Numbered from the stretch's first letter, positions 16,563 through 27,058 are shown. The stretch: 64,000 nucleotides of DNA from Paraburkholderia sejongensis (GCF_020880815.1 NZ_JAJITD010000013.1:149753-213752); one strand, 5' to 3'. The notes: generated from the sequence alone by a model not told the origin. Translations and numbers: made by a program.

Positions 16563-17432
16563 ATGCCGTTCGATCTGACTTTCGCCGATCTCGCCGAGCG
16601 CGCGGTGCAGTACAACGCGCGGGCCTCGGTGAGCGACTTCGATGCCGAGATGGCGATCTATGCGTCGCTCGCCCGCGACTCGCGCGAGCGTTGCGCGGGC
16701 ATTCTCGACCTGCGCTATGGGATGGGGCAGGCCGAGCGGATCGATATTTTTCCGGGCGTGGCGGCCGCGCGGCCCGCGCCGCTGTTCGTCTTTATTCACG
16801 GCGGCTACTGGCGCTCGCAACGCAAGGAAGACGCGTGCTCGATGGCGGCCGCATTCACCGCGGCGGGCGTCGCGGTCGCGATGATCGAATACACGCTGCT
16901 GCCGGAAGCGACGCTCGCCGAAGTGGTGCGTGAAGTGCGCAGCGCGATTGCGTGGTTGTACCAGCACGGCGGCGCTTATGGGATCGATACGCAGCGGATC
17001 TACATATGCGGCAGTTCGGCCGGCGCTCATCTGGCCGGGATGCTGTATGCGGACGACTGGCAGCGGCGCTTCAACGTGCCGCAGGACCTGATCAAGGGCG
17101 TGGTTGGGTTAAGTGGCCTCTACGATATTCGGCCTCTGTGCGAGATCGGCGTGAACGAATGGCTGCGGCTGTACCCGGATCAGGCCGCGTTGCTCAGTCC
17201 CGCTTTGTGTCTGCCGAATATGGCGCCGCCGCTGCTGTTGACGGTGGGCGGCTTGGAGACGACGGGGTTCAGGAACCAGACGCTGCAGTTTCATGAAGAC
17301 GTCAGCCGGCGCGGCTTGCCGGTGACGCTGGTGCCGAATACGCACTCGAATCACTTCAATCTGGTCAATGAACTGGCCGAGCCGGAAAGTGCGCTTTTTC
17401 AGGCGGTGTTGCGGATGATCAGGGGTGCGTAA
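16563..17432 (+). CDS. Alpha/beta hydrolase, arylformamidase (kynurenine formamidase)-like
   Basis: 289 residues from ATG 16563 (AAGGA 7 nt upstream). The oxyanion-hole motif is HGGYW, and the nucleophile elbow GSSAGAHLAG is followed by the acid/His region ending THSNHFNLVNELAE. HGGYW plus this elbow is the pattern of the kynurenine-formamidase-like hydrolases of the HSL branch. A function removing a formyl group from N-formylkynurenine or a formylated anthranilate fits the cluster just upstream. A terminator lies between it and livF, so co-regulation is likely but not proven. Confidence 0.75.
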   Translation: MPFDLTFADLAERAVQYNARASVSDFDAEMAIYASLARDSRERCAGILDLRYGMGQAERIDIFPGVAAARPAPLFVFIHGGYWRSQRKEDACSMAAAFTAAGVAVAMIEYTLLPEATLAEVVREVRSAIAWLYQHGGAYGIDTQRIYICGSSAGAHLAGMLYADDWQRRFNVPQDLIKGVVGLSGLYDIRPLCEIGVNEWLRLYPDQAALLSPALCLPNMAPPLLLTVGGLETTGFRNQTLQFHEDVSRRGLPVTLVPNTHSNHFNLVNELAEPESALFQAVLRMIRGA

Positions 17433-17454
17433 GGAGCGGGGCGGCCCCCGCTCC
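17433..17454. terminator. Bidirectional hairpin between hydrolase and metE
   Basis: GGAGCGGGG-CGGC-CCCCGCTCC is a perfect 9-bp stem immediately after the plus-strand stop and 9 bp before the minus-strand metE stop, so it can serve both convergent genes. Confidence 0.6.
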
Positions 17455-17462
17455 TCGATAAC

Positions 17463-19769
17463 TTACTGCGCCTGAGCGCGCAGCGTCTTCGCGGCCGCAA
17501 CCATGTTGCTGAGCGCCGGCAGCACTTCCGCCCACTGACGCGTCTTCAGACCGCAGTCCGGGTTCACCCACAAACGTTCCGCCGGAATCCGCTCGGCGGC
17601 TTTGCGCATCAGTTGCACGATGTGCTGCTCGGTCGGGATGTTAGGCGAGTGGATGTCATACACGCCCGGGCCGATTTCGTTCGGATAGTTGAAGTGGTCA
17701 AACGCGTCGAGCAGCTCCATATCCGAGCGCGAAGTCTCGATCGTGATCACGTCGGCATCCATATCGGCGATCGACGCGATGATGTCGTTGAACTCCGAAT
17801 AGCACATATGGGTGTGAATCTGCGTGGCATCGCCGACGCCGTTCGCGGCGATCCGGAACGACTCGACCGCCCAGCGCAGATAGTCGCCCCACTGCGCGCG
17901 ACGCAGCGGCAGACCTTCGCGCAGCGCCGCTTCGTCGATCTGGATGACGCGCACGCCGGCCTTTTCGAGGTCCAGCACCTCCGCGCGGATCGCCAGCGCC
18001 AGTTGATAGCACGACACCGAGCGCGGCTGGTCGTCGCGTACGAACGACCAGTTCAGAATCGTCACCGGGCCGGTGAGCATGCCCTTCATCGGCTTGTCGG
18101 TAAGCGATTGCGCGTAGCCGATCCACTCGACCGTCATCGCGTTCGGGCGGCTGATGTCGCCGAACAGGATCGGCGGTTTTACGCAGCGCGAGCCGTATGA
18201 CTGGACCCAGCCGAACTGGCTGAACGCATAGCCGTCGAGTTGCTCGCCAAAGTACTCGACCATGTCGTTGCGCTCCGCTTCGCCGTGCACGAGTACGTCG
18301 AGGCCGAGCTGTTCCTGCTCGCGCACGCTGCGCTCGATCTCGGCGCGCATCGCGGCCTGGTAGCCGGTGTGCTCGAGTGCGCCGCTTTTGTACTGGCTGC
18401 GCGCGCGGCGGATTTCGGCGGTTTGCGGGAACGAGCCGATTGTCGTGGTCGGGAACGCGGGCAGCTTGAGCAGCGCGGCCTGTTTCTCCGCACGCGCTGC
18501 ATAGCCGTTCTGACGCTTGCCGAGCTGCGCGTCGATGCGCGCGAGCGCGGCCTTGACCGCCGGGTTGTGCACGCGCGGCGACTGGCGGCGCGCGGCGATC
18601 GCGGCGGCGTTGGCGGCCAGCTCCGCCGCGACCGCGTCGCGTTGACCATTCAGCGCGGCGGCGAGGATACGAAGCTCATCGAGTTTTTGCAGCGCGAATG
18701 CGAGCCACGAGCGAATTTCCGGATCGAGCCTGGCTTCGCTTGCGAGATCGACGGGTACGTGCAGCAACGAGCACGATGGCGCGATCCACAGACGCTCGCC
18801 GAGTTGCTGCGCGAGCGGCGCGAGCCATTCGAGCGTCGCGTTCAGATCGGTCTTCCAGATATTGCGGCCGTTGATCGCGCCGACCGACAGCACGCTGTGC
18901 GCGGGCAGCTTTTGCACGGCGAGCGCGAGTTCGTCGCGGGCGTTGATCGCGTCGATGTGCAGACCGTCGACCGGCAAAGCGCACGCGAGGTCGAGATTCT
19001 CCTTCAGTTGACCGAAATAGGTGGTCAGCAGCAGCTTGACGCCGCGCTCTTCGAAGCCGGCGTACGCGGTTGTGAACGCGTCGCGCCACGCCGGTTCGAG
19101 TTCGGTTGCCAGCACCGGCTCGTCGATCTGCACCCACTCGACATCCATCACCCTGAAGTAGTCGAGCAGCGCGCGGTACACCGGCATGATGCGCGGCAGC
19201 AGCGCGAGTTTGTCGGAGCCGTCCTTGGCCTTGCCGAGCCATAGGTAGCTGAGCGGGCCGAGGATGACCGGCTTCGCTTTTACCCGTTGTTCGCGGGCTT
19301 CGCGCAGCTGTTCGAGGAAGTTCGACGTATCGAGGTTGAACTGGGTGCCGGCGGTGAATTCGGGGACGATGTAGTGGTAGTTGGTATCGAACCACTTCGT
19401 CATTTCTCCGGCGGCGACCCCGCCGCAGCATCCGGCGTGCTGTTCCTCGCCCTGCGCCGAGCGGCCGCGCGCGACGCGGAAATAGTTGTCGAGCTTGTCG
19501 CCATGAAAGCCGCGCACGCGTTCCGGCAGATTGCCGAGCGTGAAGCTCATGTCGAGCACCTGGTCGTAGAACGCGAAGTCGCCGACCGGCACGAGGTCGA
19601 GCCCCCGCTGATCGCTCCAGTGACGCGCGCGCAATTGCGCGCCGAGCTCCTTCAGTTCATCGCGCGACGACTCGCCTTTCCAGTAGCGTTCGAGGCCGAA
19701 CTTCAGTTCGCGTTGAGCGCCGATGCGCGGGAAGCCGAGATTGTGTGTGGTAACCATGTGCGTTGCCAT
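17463..19769 (-). CDS. metE: Cobalamin-independent methionine synthase MetE
   Basis: 768 residues (E. coli MetE is 753). The N-terminal barrel starts VTTHNLGFPRIGAQRELKF and includes MTKWFDTNYHYIVPE. The C-terminal catalytic barrel has FPTTTIGSFPQT, the zinc-site motif HMCYSEF (His, Cys), ETSRSD and the final-Cys motif VNPDCGLKTR. It transfers a methyl group from 5-methyl-THF-triglutamate to homocysteine. The start at 19769 is the first ATG; a second in-frame ATG (19757) is equally possible. It is divergently transcribed from metR, the classic arrangement. Confidence 0.97.
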   Translation of the reverse strand: MATHMVTTHNLGFPRIGAQRELKFGLERYWKGESSRDELKELGAQLRARHWSDQRGLDLVPVGDFAFYDQVLDMSFTLGNLPERVRGFHGDKLDNYFRVARGRSAQGEEQHAGCCGGVAAGEMTKWFDTNYHYIVPEFTAGTQFNLDTSNFLEQLREAREQRVKAKPVILGPLSYLWLGKAKDGSDKLALLPRIMPVYRALLDYFRVMDVEWVQIDEPVLATELEPAWRDAFTTAYAGFEERGVKLLLTTYFGQLKENLDLACALPVDGLHIDAINARDELALAVQKLPAHSVLSVGAINGRNIWKTDLNATLEWLAPLAQQLGERLWIAPSCSLLHVPVDLASEARLDPEIRSWLAFALQKLDELRILAAALNGQRDAVAAELAANAAAIAARRQSPRVHNPAVKAALARIDAQLGKRQNGYAARAEKQAALLKLPAFPTTTIGSFPQTAEIRRARSQYKSGALEHTGYQAAMRAEIERSVREQEQLGLDVLVHGEAERNDMVEYFGEQLDGYAFSQFGWVQSYGSRCVKPPILFGDISRPNAMTVEWIGYAQSLTDKPMKGMLTGPVTILNWSFVRDDQPRSVSCYQLALAIRAEVLDLEKAGVRVIQIDEAALREGLPLRRAQWGDYLRWAVESFRIAANGVGDATQIHTHMCYSEFNDIIASIADMDADVITIETSRSDMELLDAFDHFNYPNEIGPGVYDIHSPNIPTEQHIVQLMRKAAERIPAERLWVNPDCGLKTRQWAEVLPALSNMVAAAKTLRAQAQ

Positions 19770-19828
19770 CCGGTAGAGAAATGCGTCAAAACTGACGAAG
19801 TGGCAGCGATGATAGAGCTATCGACCGA

Positions 19829-19851
19829 TGAAATAAAATGGCATTATTTCA
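19829..19851. promoter_or_regulatory. Candidate MetR operator in the metE-metR divergent region
   Basis: TGAAATAA-N7-TTATTTCA is a perfect 8-bp inverted repeat in the 134-bp intergenic region. Its ends carry the TGAA...TTCA half-sites characteristic of MetR binding, though at longer spacing than the classical 13-mer; a further TTCATC lies close by. Confidence 0.55.
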
Positions 19852-19903
19852 TTCATCCATTAGTTTTATTCATCTACCATTTTTGCCATGCGAGTCCCGC
19901 GCC

Positions 19904-20815
19904 ATGCTTGAACGCATTCACCTCGTCATCGTTCGCGAAGTTGCTCGGCAGGGTTCGCTCACCGCGGCCGCCGGCACTCTCTTCCTGACGCAATCCGCGC
20001 TCAGTCATACGGTCAGGAAGATCGAACAGCAACTGGGTACGCCGATCTGGGATCGCGAGGGGAGAAGCTTGCGGCTCACGCAGGCGGGGCAGTATCTGCT
20101 GGCGCTGGCCGAGCGGTTGCTGCCGCAGTTCGAGCAGGCCGAGGAGCGCATGAAGCAATATGCGCAGGGCGAGCGCGGCACGTTGCGGATCGGGATGGAG
20201 TGCCATCCGTGTTATCAGTGGCTGTTGAAGGTGGTGTCGCCGTATCTCGCGCGCTGGCCCGATGTGGATGTCGACGTGAAGCAGCGCTTTCAGTTCGGCG
20301 GGATTGGCGCGTTGTTTGGTTATGACGTCGATGTGCTGGTGACGCCCGATCCATTGAATCGTCCGGGGTTGCGGTTCGAGCCGGTGTTCGACTACGAGCA
20401 GGTGCTGGTGGTCGCGGACGGGCATCCGCTTGCGAAGGTCCGGTATGTGAAGCCGGAGCAGTTGGTGGGCGAGACGCTGATCACGTATCCGGTCGAGACG
20501 GATCGGCTCGATATCTACAACTATTTTCTGCGGCCTGCGGGCGTGGCGCCGCGGCGGCATAAGACGATCGAGACCACCGACATCATGTTGCAGATGGTCG
20601 CGAGTAATCGCGGGGTGGCGGCGCTGCCGCGCTGGCTGGCCGACGAGTACTCGGAGCGGATGCCGGTCGCGAGTGTGAAGCTTGGGAAGGAGGGGATTGC
20701 GAAGCAGATCTTTCTGGGCACGCGCGAGGGGGATGCTTCAATCGATTATCTGCGCTCGTTCGTGGAGTTCGCGCGGGGGGCGCAGTGGCAGGGGGGACGG
20801 TTCGTGCCGCATTAA
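19904..20815 (+). CDS. metR: MetR, LysR-family regulator of methionine biosynthesis
   Basis: 303 residues from ATG 19904 (MLERIHLVIVREVARQGSL); an in-frame ATG at 19838 would add an unneeded hydrophobic tail. The HTH is LTAAAGTLFLTQSALSHTVRKIE. MECHPCYQWL in the effector domain is the MetR signature, a region implicated in homocysteine sensing. It is divergent from metE, which MetR activates with homocysteine as co-effector. Confidence 0.93.
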   Translation: MLERIHLVIVREVARQGSLTAAAGTLFLTQSALSHTVRKIEQQLGTPIWDREGRSLRLTQAGQYLLALAERLLPQFEQAEERMKQYAQGERGTLRIGMECHPCYQWLLKVVSPYLARWPDVDVDVKQRFQFGGIGALFGYDVDVLVTPDPLNRPGLRFEPVFDYEQVLVVADGHPLAKVRYVKPEQLVGETLITYPVETDRLDIYNYFLRPAGVAPRRHKTIETTDIMLQMVASNRGVAALPRWLADEYSERMPVASVKLGKEGIAKQIFLGTREGDASIDYLRSFVEFARGAQWQGGRFVPH

Positions 20816-20824
20816 CGGGCCGGC

Positions 20825-20856
20825 CGCGGCGGCGCGTGAGCTTCAGCGCCGCCGCG
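20825..20856. terminator. Hairpin between convergent metR and the small secreted protein gene
   Basis: CGCGGCGGCGC-N10-GCGCCGCCGCG is a perfect 11-bp GC-rich stem lying between two convergent stops, without a T-run. Confidence 0.5.
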
Positions 20857-20863
20857 ACCAGGC

Positions 20864-21334
20864 TCAATGGCTGGACGGGAACGAGAAGACCGCGCGTCCG
20901 CTGCCGTTGCCATGGACGTTGACCGTCTCCTTCCTGGTCACGCTGCCGTAAGTCGCGGTGACCGTATAACGCCCGGGGGGCACCCGCGCGAGCAGGTATG
21001 GCCCCTTCGAAGTGGTATCGAGCACGGTCGTGCCGCCTTTGGCAATCCGCACCTGGACGTCGGCCACATAGCTCGAGCCGGGCCCGGTGAACTGCAGCGA
21101 CAGCGGCCACTGCCTGCGTGCCTGCCGCAGCGCCGCCGACTCGTCGCGACCCACGCCACCCGTCACGTACGATACGTCGCCCTGCTGCTGCGTGGGGGGC
21201 ATGCCGGTCCTATGGATCTCGTTCGGGGCCGGTTGGGAGGCGGTCTGCGCAATCGCACCACTTGCCTGACCAAGTGCAAATGCCGCGACGAGCAGGGTCG
21301 ACGCGAGCAGGGGGGCGTTGTGTTGCATTTTCAT
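20864..21334 (-). CDS. Secreted protein with carboxypeptidase-regulatory-like domain
   Basis: 156 residues from ATG 21334, which follows AAAGGAG. There is a Sec signal peptide (LLASTLLVAAFALGQASGAIAQ, cleavage after AIA/Q). A Gly/Ser/Pro-rich segment is followed by a beta-sandwich (residues ~75-150) with VADVQVRIAKGGTTVLDTTSKGPYLLARVPPGRYTVTATYG. That is a carboxypeptidase-regulatory-like (transthyretin-type) domain. It is probably periplasmic. The family is common in Burkholderiales and has no assigned role. Confidence 0.75.
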   Translation of the reverse strand: MKMQHNAPLLASTLLVAAFALGQASGAIAQTASQPAPNEIHRTGMPPTQQQGDVSYVTGGVGRDESAALRQARRQWPLSLQFTGPGSSYVADVQVRIAKGGTTVLDTTSKGPYLLARVPPGRYTVTATYGSVTRKETVNVHGNGSGRAVFSFPSSH

Positions 21335-21789
21335 CGTGACTGCTCCTTTCAGTGATGTCGGCCGCGCATCAAAAGCAACTGTCCGCGAGGCCGACGGCAA
21401 GTCTCAGGTGAAATACATCGTAAGAACAGATAACAGGCGCGGGCATTCGCGAATCAGCCGCGAATGCCCGCGCTACCGAATTACTGCTGGTACGACACAC
21501 GGCGGTAGAGCCGGCCCGTCAGTCTCCGCCGCACTGTAGGGAAACATAGTACAAACGGCAAGTCAATTCCAACACTGGTTTGACCGGCTTGAGTGGGAAT
21601 CCGGTCGCGATAGTGCGACGCAAAAGGCATAGGTGAGATTTCCGTGACAGCGTCGGTTCTCGTAGTGGGAAGCGTTCTTATTGTCGGCGCGGTCCCTGGC
21701 GGCCCACGAACCGCCGTTGGACAGTCGCTGGCGAATCACTGACAATCTGGCGACTCTGCAACGAGGCCCTACGACAGCCGGAAGCGTAT
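21335..21789. other. Intergenic region between the secreted protein and EamA genes
   Basis: About 455 bp between divergent genes with no supported gene. Its only striking element is the 15-bp hairpin at 21437-21473. Confidence 0.6.
21437..21473. repeat. 15-bp perfect inverted repeat
   Basis: GCGCGGGCATTCGCG-AATCAGC-CGCGAATGCCCGCGC, with a 7-nt loop. It is isolated in a non-coding gap, about 100 bp upstream of the secreted-protein gene and over 300 bp upstream of the EamA gene. Confidence 0.9.
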
Positions 21790-22689
21790 ATGCGCCCCAA
21801 CCTTCTAGTCTCCGACCGCACCGCCCAATATCAAACGATCGCGCTAATACTGATATCGATGTTCTGTTTCGCTGTCGTCGATGCACTGGGCAAAGCAGTG
21901 GCGCTCAATTATCCAGCGAACGAAGTCACGTTTTTTCGGATGCTGTTCGGCATCGTGCCTGCCGTACTGGTCAGCGTTAGGGGCGGGCGGTTAACCGCCC
22001 GTGTCAGGAATATCGACTTGCGCGGACAGACAACGCGCGCGATCACGCTTCTCGGAGCTTCCGCTCTATTTTTTGCGGGCTTGCCGTATCTGCCGTTAAG
22101 TGAGGCCGTGGCGATTGTCTATTCGGAGGCGATCTTCGTCGTTGTCCTCGCCCCGATGCTCATCGGCGAGCGCCTGTTGGCACGCAATGCGGTCGCCGCG
22201 TGCGTAGGCTTTCTCGGAGTGCTTCTGGTCGTCCGGCCGCAAGGTAGCCTCGCGAATCTCATTGGTCCATCTTTGCTTCTGATGAGCGCATTGTGTGGCG
22301 CGCTTTCGATGATTCAGATCCGCAAGCTCAAGGTCGGCGACGACTCGAGCATCACTGTGCTTTTCTTCACGGTTTTCGGCACTGCGGTTACCGGTGTTTC
22401 TCTGGCGTTTGCGTGGAGGACGCCGACGCTTGACGACCTGCTCATCATGGCACTCCTGGCTCTATTCGCCACAGCCGGCCAGCTGCTTTTTACAGTAGCA
22501 GTACGGCGCGAAGATGCTGCGAAGCTTGCTCCGTACACCTACACGAGCATCATCTGGGCAACGCTGTTCGGATTCTTCGTATGGGGCGAAACGCCAGGCT
22601 TGATTTCAGTCCTGGGAATCATGGCGATCGTCGGGAGTTCGATCGCGGTGGCGATTCGCGAAGAGCCACCCGAAGGCCCGGCGCTCTAG
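21790..22689 (+). CDS. EamA/DMT family transporter
   Basis: 299 residues with ten predicted hydrophobic helices in two EamA repeats. The first repeat includes ISMFCFAVVDALGKAV and ...EAVAIVYSEAIFVVVLAPMLIGERL; the second includes APYTYTSIIWATLFGFFVWGETP. DMT proteins of this kind export metabolites such as amino acids across the inner membrane; the substrate is unknown. It is monocistronic. The ribosome site is weak (CCGGAAG). Confidence 0.87.
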   Translation: MRPNLLVSDRTAQYQTIALILISMFCFAVVDALGKAVALNYPANEVTFFRMLFGIVPAVLVSVRGGRLTARVRNIDLRGQTTRAITLLGASALFFAGLPYLPLSEAVAIVYSEAIFVVVLAPMLIGERLLARNAVAACVGFLGVLLVVRPQGSLANLIGPSLLLMSALCGALSMIQIRKLKVGDDSSITVLFFTVFGTAVTGVSLAFAWRTPTLDDLLIMALLALFATAGQLLFTVAVRREDAAKLAPYTYTSIIWATLFGFFVWGETPGLISVLGIMAIVGSSIAVAIREEPPEGPAL

Positions 22690-22816
22690 CCTGAAGCAAG
22701 CCGGGATGTAAGCCGTTTCCACCCTTTCGCGGACCGCCGTATGATGGGTGAATCCCCTGCGGACAGACGATGGCGGGTTGCAGACGGCCCATCGTCGCAG
22801 TGCAAGCGAGGCCGCT

Positions 22817-25800
22817 ATGAATGCGTCGATGCATCCCTACGAAAGCTGCGCAAGCGAAGGGAGTTACGACGTCGTGGTGGTCGGTGCTTCCGCCGGCGGC
22901 CTTGCCGCGTTGCTCAAACTCGCCGCGGGTCTCGGCCCGGACTTCGTGCTGCCCATCGTGGCCATGCTGCACCTGCCGCCCGGCGCCGCGCCCGAAAGCG
23001 TGCTGCAGCACCTGAAACTGCGCATCGAACGGCTTCACAACGGCAAACTGATTGGCCCCGGCACTCTGTGGACGTGCCCGCCCCGGTCGTTCGTCGACCT
23101 GCTGCCGGACGGCACTGTCGTTGTCGCCGACAACCCGGAAGGCGCGATGGGCAAGCCGATCGACCGACTCCTCGTGTCCGCCGCGCGCAGCTTCGGCCCG
23201 CGCGCGATCGCCGTTATTCTGAGCGGCATGGGCAACGACGGCAGCGCGGGCGCTAACGAGTTACGCGCGGCTGGCGGTCGCGTCCTCGCTCAGTCGCCCG
23301 ACTCCTGCGAACGCGCCGACATGCCCGCGGCGGCGATCCGGATCGGCGCAACCGACCTCGTCGTGCCGCTGGCCGATCTCGGCGATGTGCTGGCGGAACT
23401 CGCGCAGGGCGCGCCGCACGCCCGCACCCGGGCCGAACTTCGTGCGATCGTCGCGGCCTTCGGCGAACAGGGCGACGTTGCGCTCGCCGCTCGCGAGCGT
23501 GATTGGCATGCGACGCCGCTGGGGCCCGCACTGGGGTGGCCGGAGCCGTTCCGGGCCCTCGTGCGCGAAGGGGTCGATTCGCCGCATGCCGTTGCGCTCT
23601 GGTGGGGTCGTCAGCAGGTCGAGGTTTACAACGAGGCGTGGAACACCTTTCTCGGTGCGCGCCATCCGGCTGCGCTCGGCCGGGAGGCCAGACTGAACTG
23701 GGACAGCGAATGGGAGCGAATCGACCCGTTGGTCGAGCAGGTGCTGAACCAGGGGCGGCCCGCGGGCAAGCTTGATCTGGCGATGCTGGTGCGGCGCGGC
23801 GGCGCCACTGAGGAGGTTTTTGCCAACCTGTCGCTCGCCCCGCTGCGTGACGCCGCCGGGCGTGTGGCGGGGATACGGTGCATGCTCTGGGAGACTACGT
23901 TCGACGTAATCGCGCAGCGCCGCATGCGCCTGCTGCACGAGCTCGCGGTACGCCAGGCGGAAGCTGCGACGCGCCACGAAGCCTGCCTCGCCGCGGTCAG
24001 CGCGTTGGAAACCGACCGGGCTAATGTTCCGTTCGGCCTCATCTATCTGCTCGATCCGCGCGGTCTGCAGGCAACGCTCGCGGCTTCCGCGAACCTGGTT
24101 GCGGGGTCGGTCGCGGCACCGCACCTCATCCACGTTGCGTCCACCCATGCTGCCGGCTGGCCGTTGGCGCGGGTTGTCGGCGAACCCGGAGCGGCTTCGG
24201 CCGTCCCGACGCTGGTCGACCTGACCGACGGCCGCCTGTCGGAGCTGGCCGAAGCGCTCACCGACGAGTCCGGCTGCCCGCGGGCGTCGCAGGTCATGCT
24301 GGCGCCTCTGCGCGCGTAGCCGACCGACCCATCGCACGGCATTCTGGTGCTGGGCCACGCGCGGCATCGGCCCTACGACGGGGCTCATGCCCGCTTCGTT
24401 GAGACACTGGTACAGCAGATCGCGGCCGGCCTTGGCAACGCCCGTGCGAAGGAGCTGGAGCGCGAACGTTCGGACCGGCTTGCGACACTGGACCGTGCCA
24501 GGAACGAGTTTTTCGCGAACGTCAGCCACGAGTTCCGAACTCCGCTGACGCTGCTGCTGGCACCGCTTGAGGCGCTGAGCCGGGAGCGCGGCGCGCTACC
24601 GCGTCACGTCGAGGCGGACCTCGATGCCGCCGTGCGCAGCGCGCGGCGACTTTTGCGGATGGTGAACAGCCTGCTGGACTTCTCGCAAATCGACGTGCGC
24701 GGACGCAAGGCGCTTGTCGTGCAGACGGATCTCGGGCTACTGACCGTCGACATCGCCAGCGCGTTCCGCAGCGCGATCGAGGCGGCAGGCCTCGCGCTGC
24801 ATGTCGACATCGCGCCCACTCTTCCCGCGGTGCCGGTCAACAGCGGGATGTGGGAGCAGATCGTCTCCAACCTGCTGGCGAACGCCCTCAAATTCACCTT
24901 CAAAGGGTCGATCACCGTGCGGGTCAAGGCGCTGCGGCTGCATGCGGAACTCGAGGTGAGCGATACCGGTATCGGTATCCCGACCGGCGAGATGCAGAAC
25001 ATCTTCAAGCGCTTCCACCGGGTGCGCGGCTCACAGGCGCGTACCTCGGAGGGCGCGGGCATCGGGCTCGCGCTGGTGCACGACCTGGTCCATCGCATGG
25101 GTGGCCAGCTGACGGTGCGCAGCATCGAAGGCGAGGGAAGCACCTTTACTGTGTGGTTGCCGCTCAATGCACAGCCGCTGCGCACCGAGGTCGTCGACGG
25201 CGATGGGCAGCCGTCGCAGCCGCTGCTGGCGACGGACCTCGCCACCGAAGCGGCGCGCTGGCTGGCACAGCCGGATGCACCCCTGTCGGACGTGGTGGAA
25301 GATCTGCTCGATCCACCTGTACCCGAAGCATCGCGGCTCGCCGGCGGACATCTGCTGATCGTCGACGACAACGCCGATCTGCGCGCCTACCTGCGCCGCC
25401 TGCTTGCCGGCCGTTGGGGTGTGACTTTGGCAGCCAACGGCGCCCAGGCGCTGGCGCTCGCGCGCGAGCAGGTGCCGGACCTGGTGCTGACCGACGTGAT
25501 GATGCCGGCGCTGGACGGCTTCGAGCTGCTCCAGCAGATCCGCGAGGACCCACGGCTCGCGCATGTGCCGGTCGTCCTGCTGACCGCGCGGGCAGGCGAG
25601 GAAGCCGGGATAGAGGGGCTCCGGGCGGGCGCCGACGATTACATCGCCAAGCCGTTCTCTCCGCGCGAACTGATCGCCCGGCTGCAGGCGGCACTGGAGC
25701 GCGCACGGGCAGACGCCGCGTTGCGTGACAGCGAGGCAAAGTACCGCCGGCTGATCGAATCGATGGATGAGGCCTGCACTGTCGTCGAAGTGATGCGCGA

Positions 25801-27058
25801 TGCACGAGGCGATTGGGCCGACTTTCTTTTCATTCAGGCGAACCCGGCTTTTGTCAGGCAGACGGGCATGCCTTTCCCGGTGGGCAAGACAGCGACGCAG
25901 CTGTTGGGCACGCCCAATCCCCGCTGGGCAGAGCTTTACGGGCAGGCCATCGACTCCGGCCAACCGTTGAGAGTCGAAGAATCGGAAGGCACGCTCGGGC
26001 GCACCTTCGATCTCAACATATTCTCGGTCGACACCGCACAGAACCGGGTCGCCGTCATCTTCGCCGACATCACCGAACGAAAGCGCGCCGAGCGCGCGCT
26101 GCGCGAGAGCGAAGAGAAGTACCGGCAACTGTTCGAGCGCATTGACGAAGGCTTCTGCATTTTCGAGATGATTTTCGAAGCAGAAAAGCCAGTCGACTAC
26201 CGGTTCATCGACGTCAACCCTACTTTCGAACGACACACGGGGATCGTCGACGCGAAAGGGCGCCGGATGCGCGAGATTGCCCCCGATCACGAGCAGTACT
26301 GGTTCGATCGCTACGGCCAGGTCGCGCTGACCGGCCAGGCCCAGCGTTTCGAGGCCAGCGCGAAGGCGTTGGGCGATCGCTGGTACGAGGTCCACGCGTT
26401 CCGCATCGGCGAGCCGGCGCAGCGCAGGGTGGCCGTCGTCTTCAGCGACATCTCGCAACGGCGCCGCAGTGCCGCGGCCTTGCGCGCGAGCGAGGTACGC
26501 ACGCGCCGGCAGAACGAGGCGCTGCAACTGGCCGCTCGCGGAGCGCCACTTGAAAAGTCGCTAAACGTGGTCGCCGAGATGGTTGTGGCCGAAACCGCTG
26601 GCCAGGCGCGAACGGCGTTCTACATCGCCGATCGCGAGGGCAAGTACCTGCACCCGGTGCGCAGCGCGGGCAACATGCCCGACGCATACCTCGATATGGT
26701 CGACGGCTTCGTGATCGGCGAAGACTCGCTCGCGTGCGGGCTCGCGGTGCCGACCGGCCAGCCCGTCCTGACCCGTGATGTGCTGGAGGAGCCCCGCTGG
26801 GCGGCGTGGACGCACATCGCGCTCGCGCACGACTACCGCGGTTGCTGGTCGTTTCCGATCAAGACGCGCGAGCATCAGGCGGTCGGAACCCTGGCGATGT
26901 ACTTTCGCGCGCCACGCGAGGCGACACCGGACGACCTGGCGTTTGCCGACATCGTGACGCAGACGGCCGCCGTCATCATCGCCGGCCATCAGGACAAGCA
27001 GGAGCGCGAACGCGCCGAGGAGACTCTGCGGCAGTCGGAGGCGAAGTATCGCGCGTGA
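22817..27058 (+). pseudogene. CheB-fused hybrid sensor histidine kinase, broken by in-frame TAG and 3'-truncated
   Basis: One continuous frame of 1,414 codons, interrupted at codon 501 by TAG (24317-24319). CheB methylesterase domain (residues ~18-190): VVVGASAGGLAAL (Ser), AMLHLPPG (His), SGMGNDGSAG (Asp). It continues with a PAS-like segment (~220-345), a GAF domain split by the stop (~370-535), HisKA with FFANVSHEFRTPLT (His ~571) and HATPase. A receiver domain follows (LTDVMMPALDGF, ~845-965), then two PAS domains and another GAF. The C-terminus stops at SEAKYRA, exactly where a further PAS domain normally begins. Downstream codons look unrelated. The second half could start at GTG 24347 and still hold a complete kinase and receiver; whether it is expressed is unknown. 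Confidence 0.8.
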
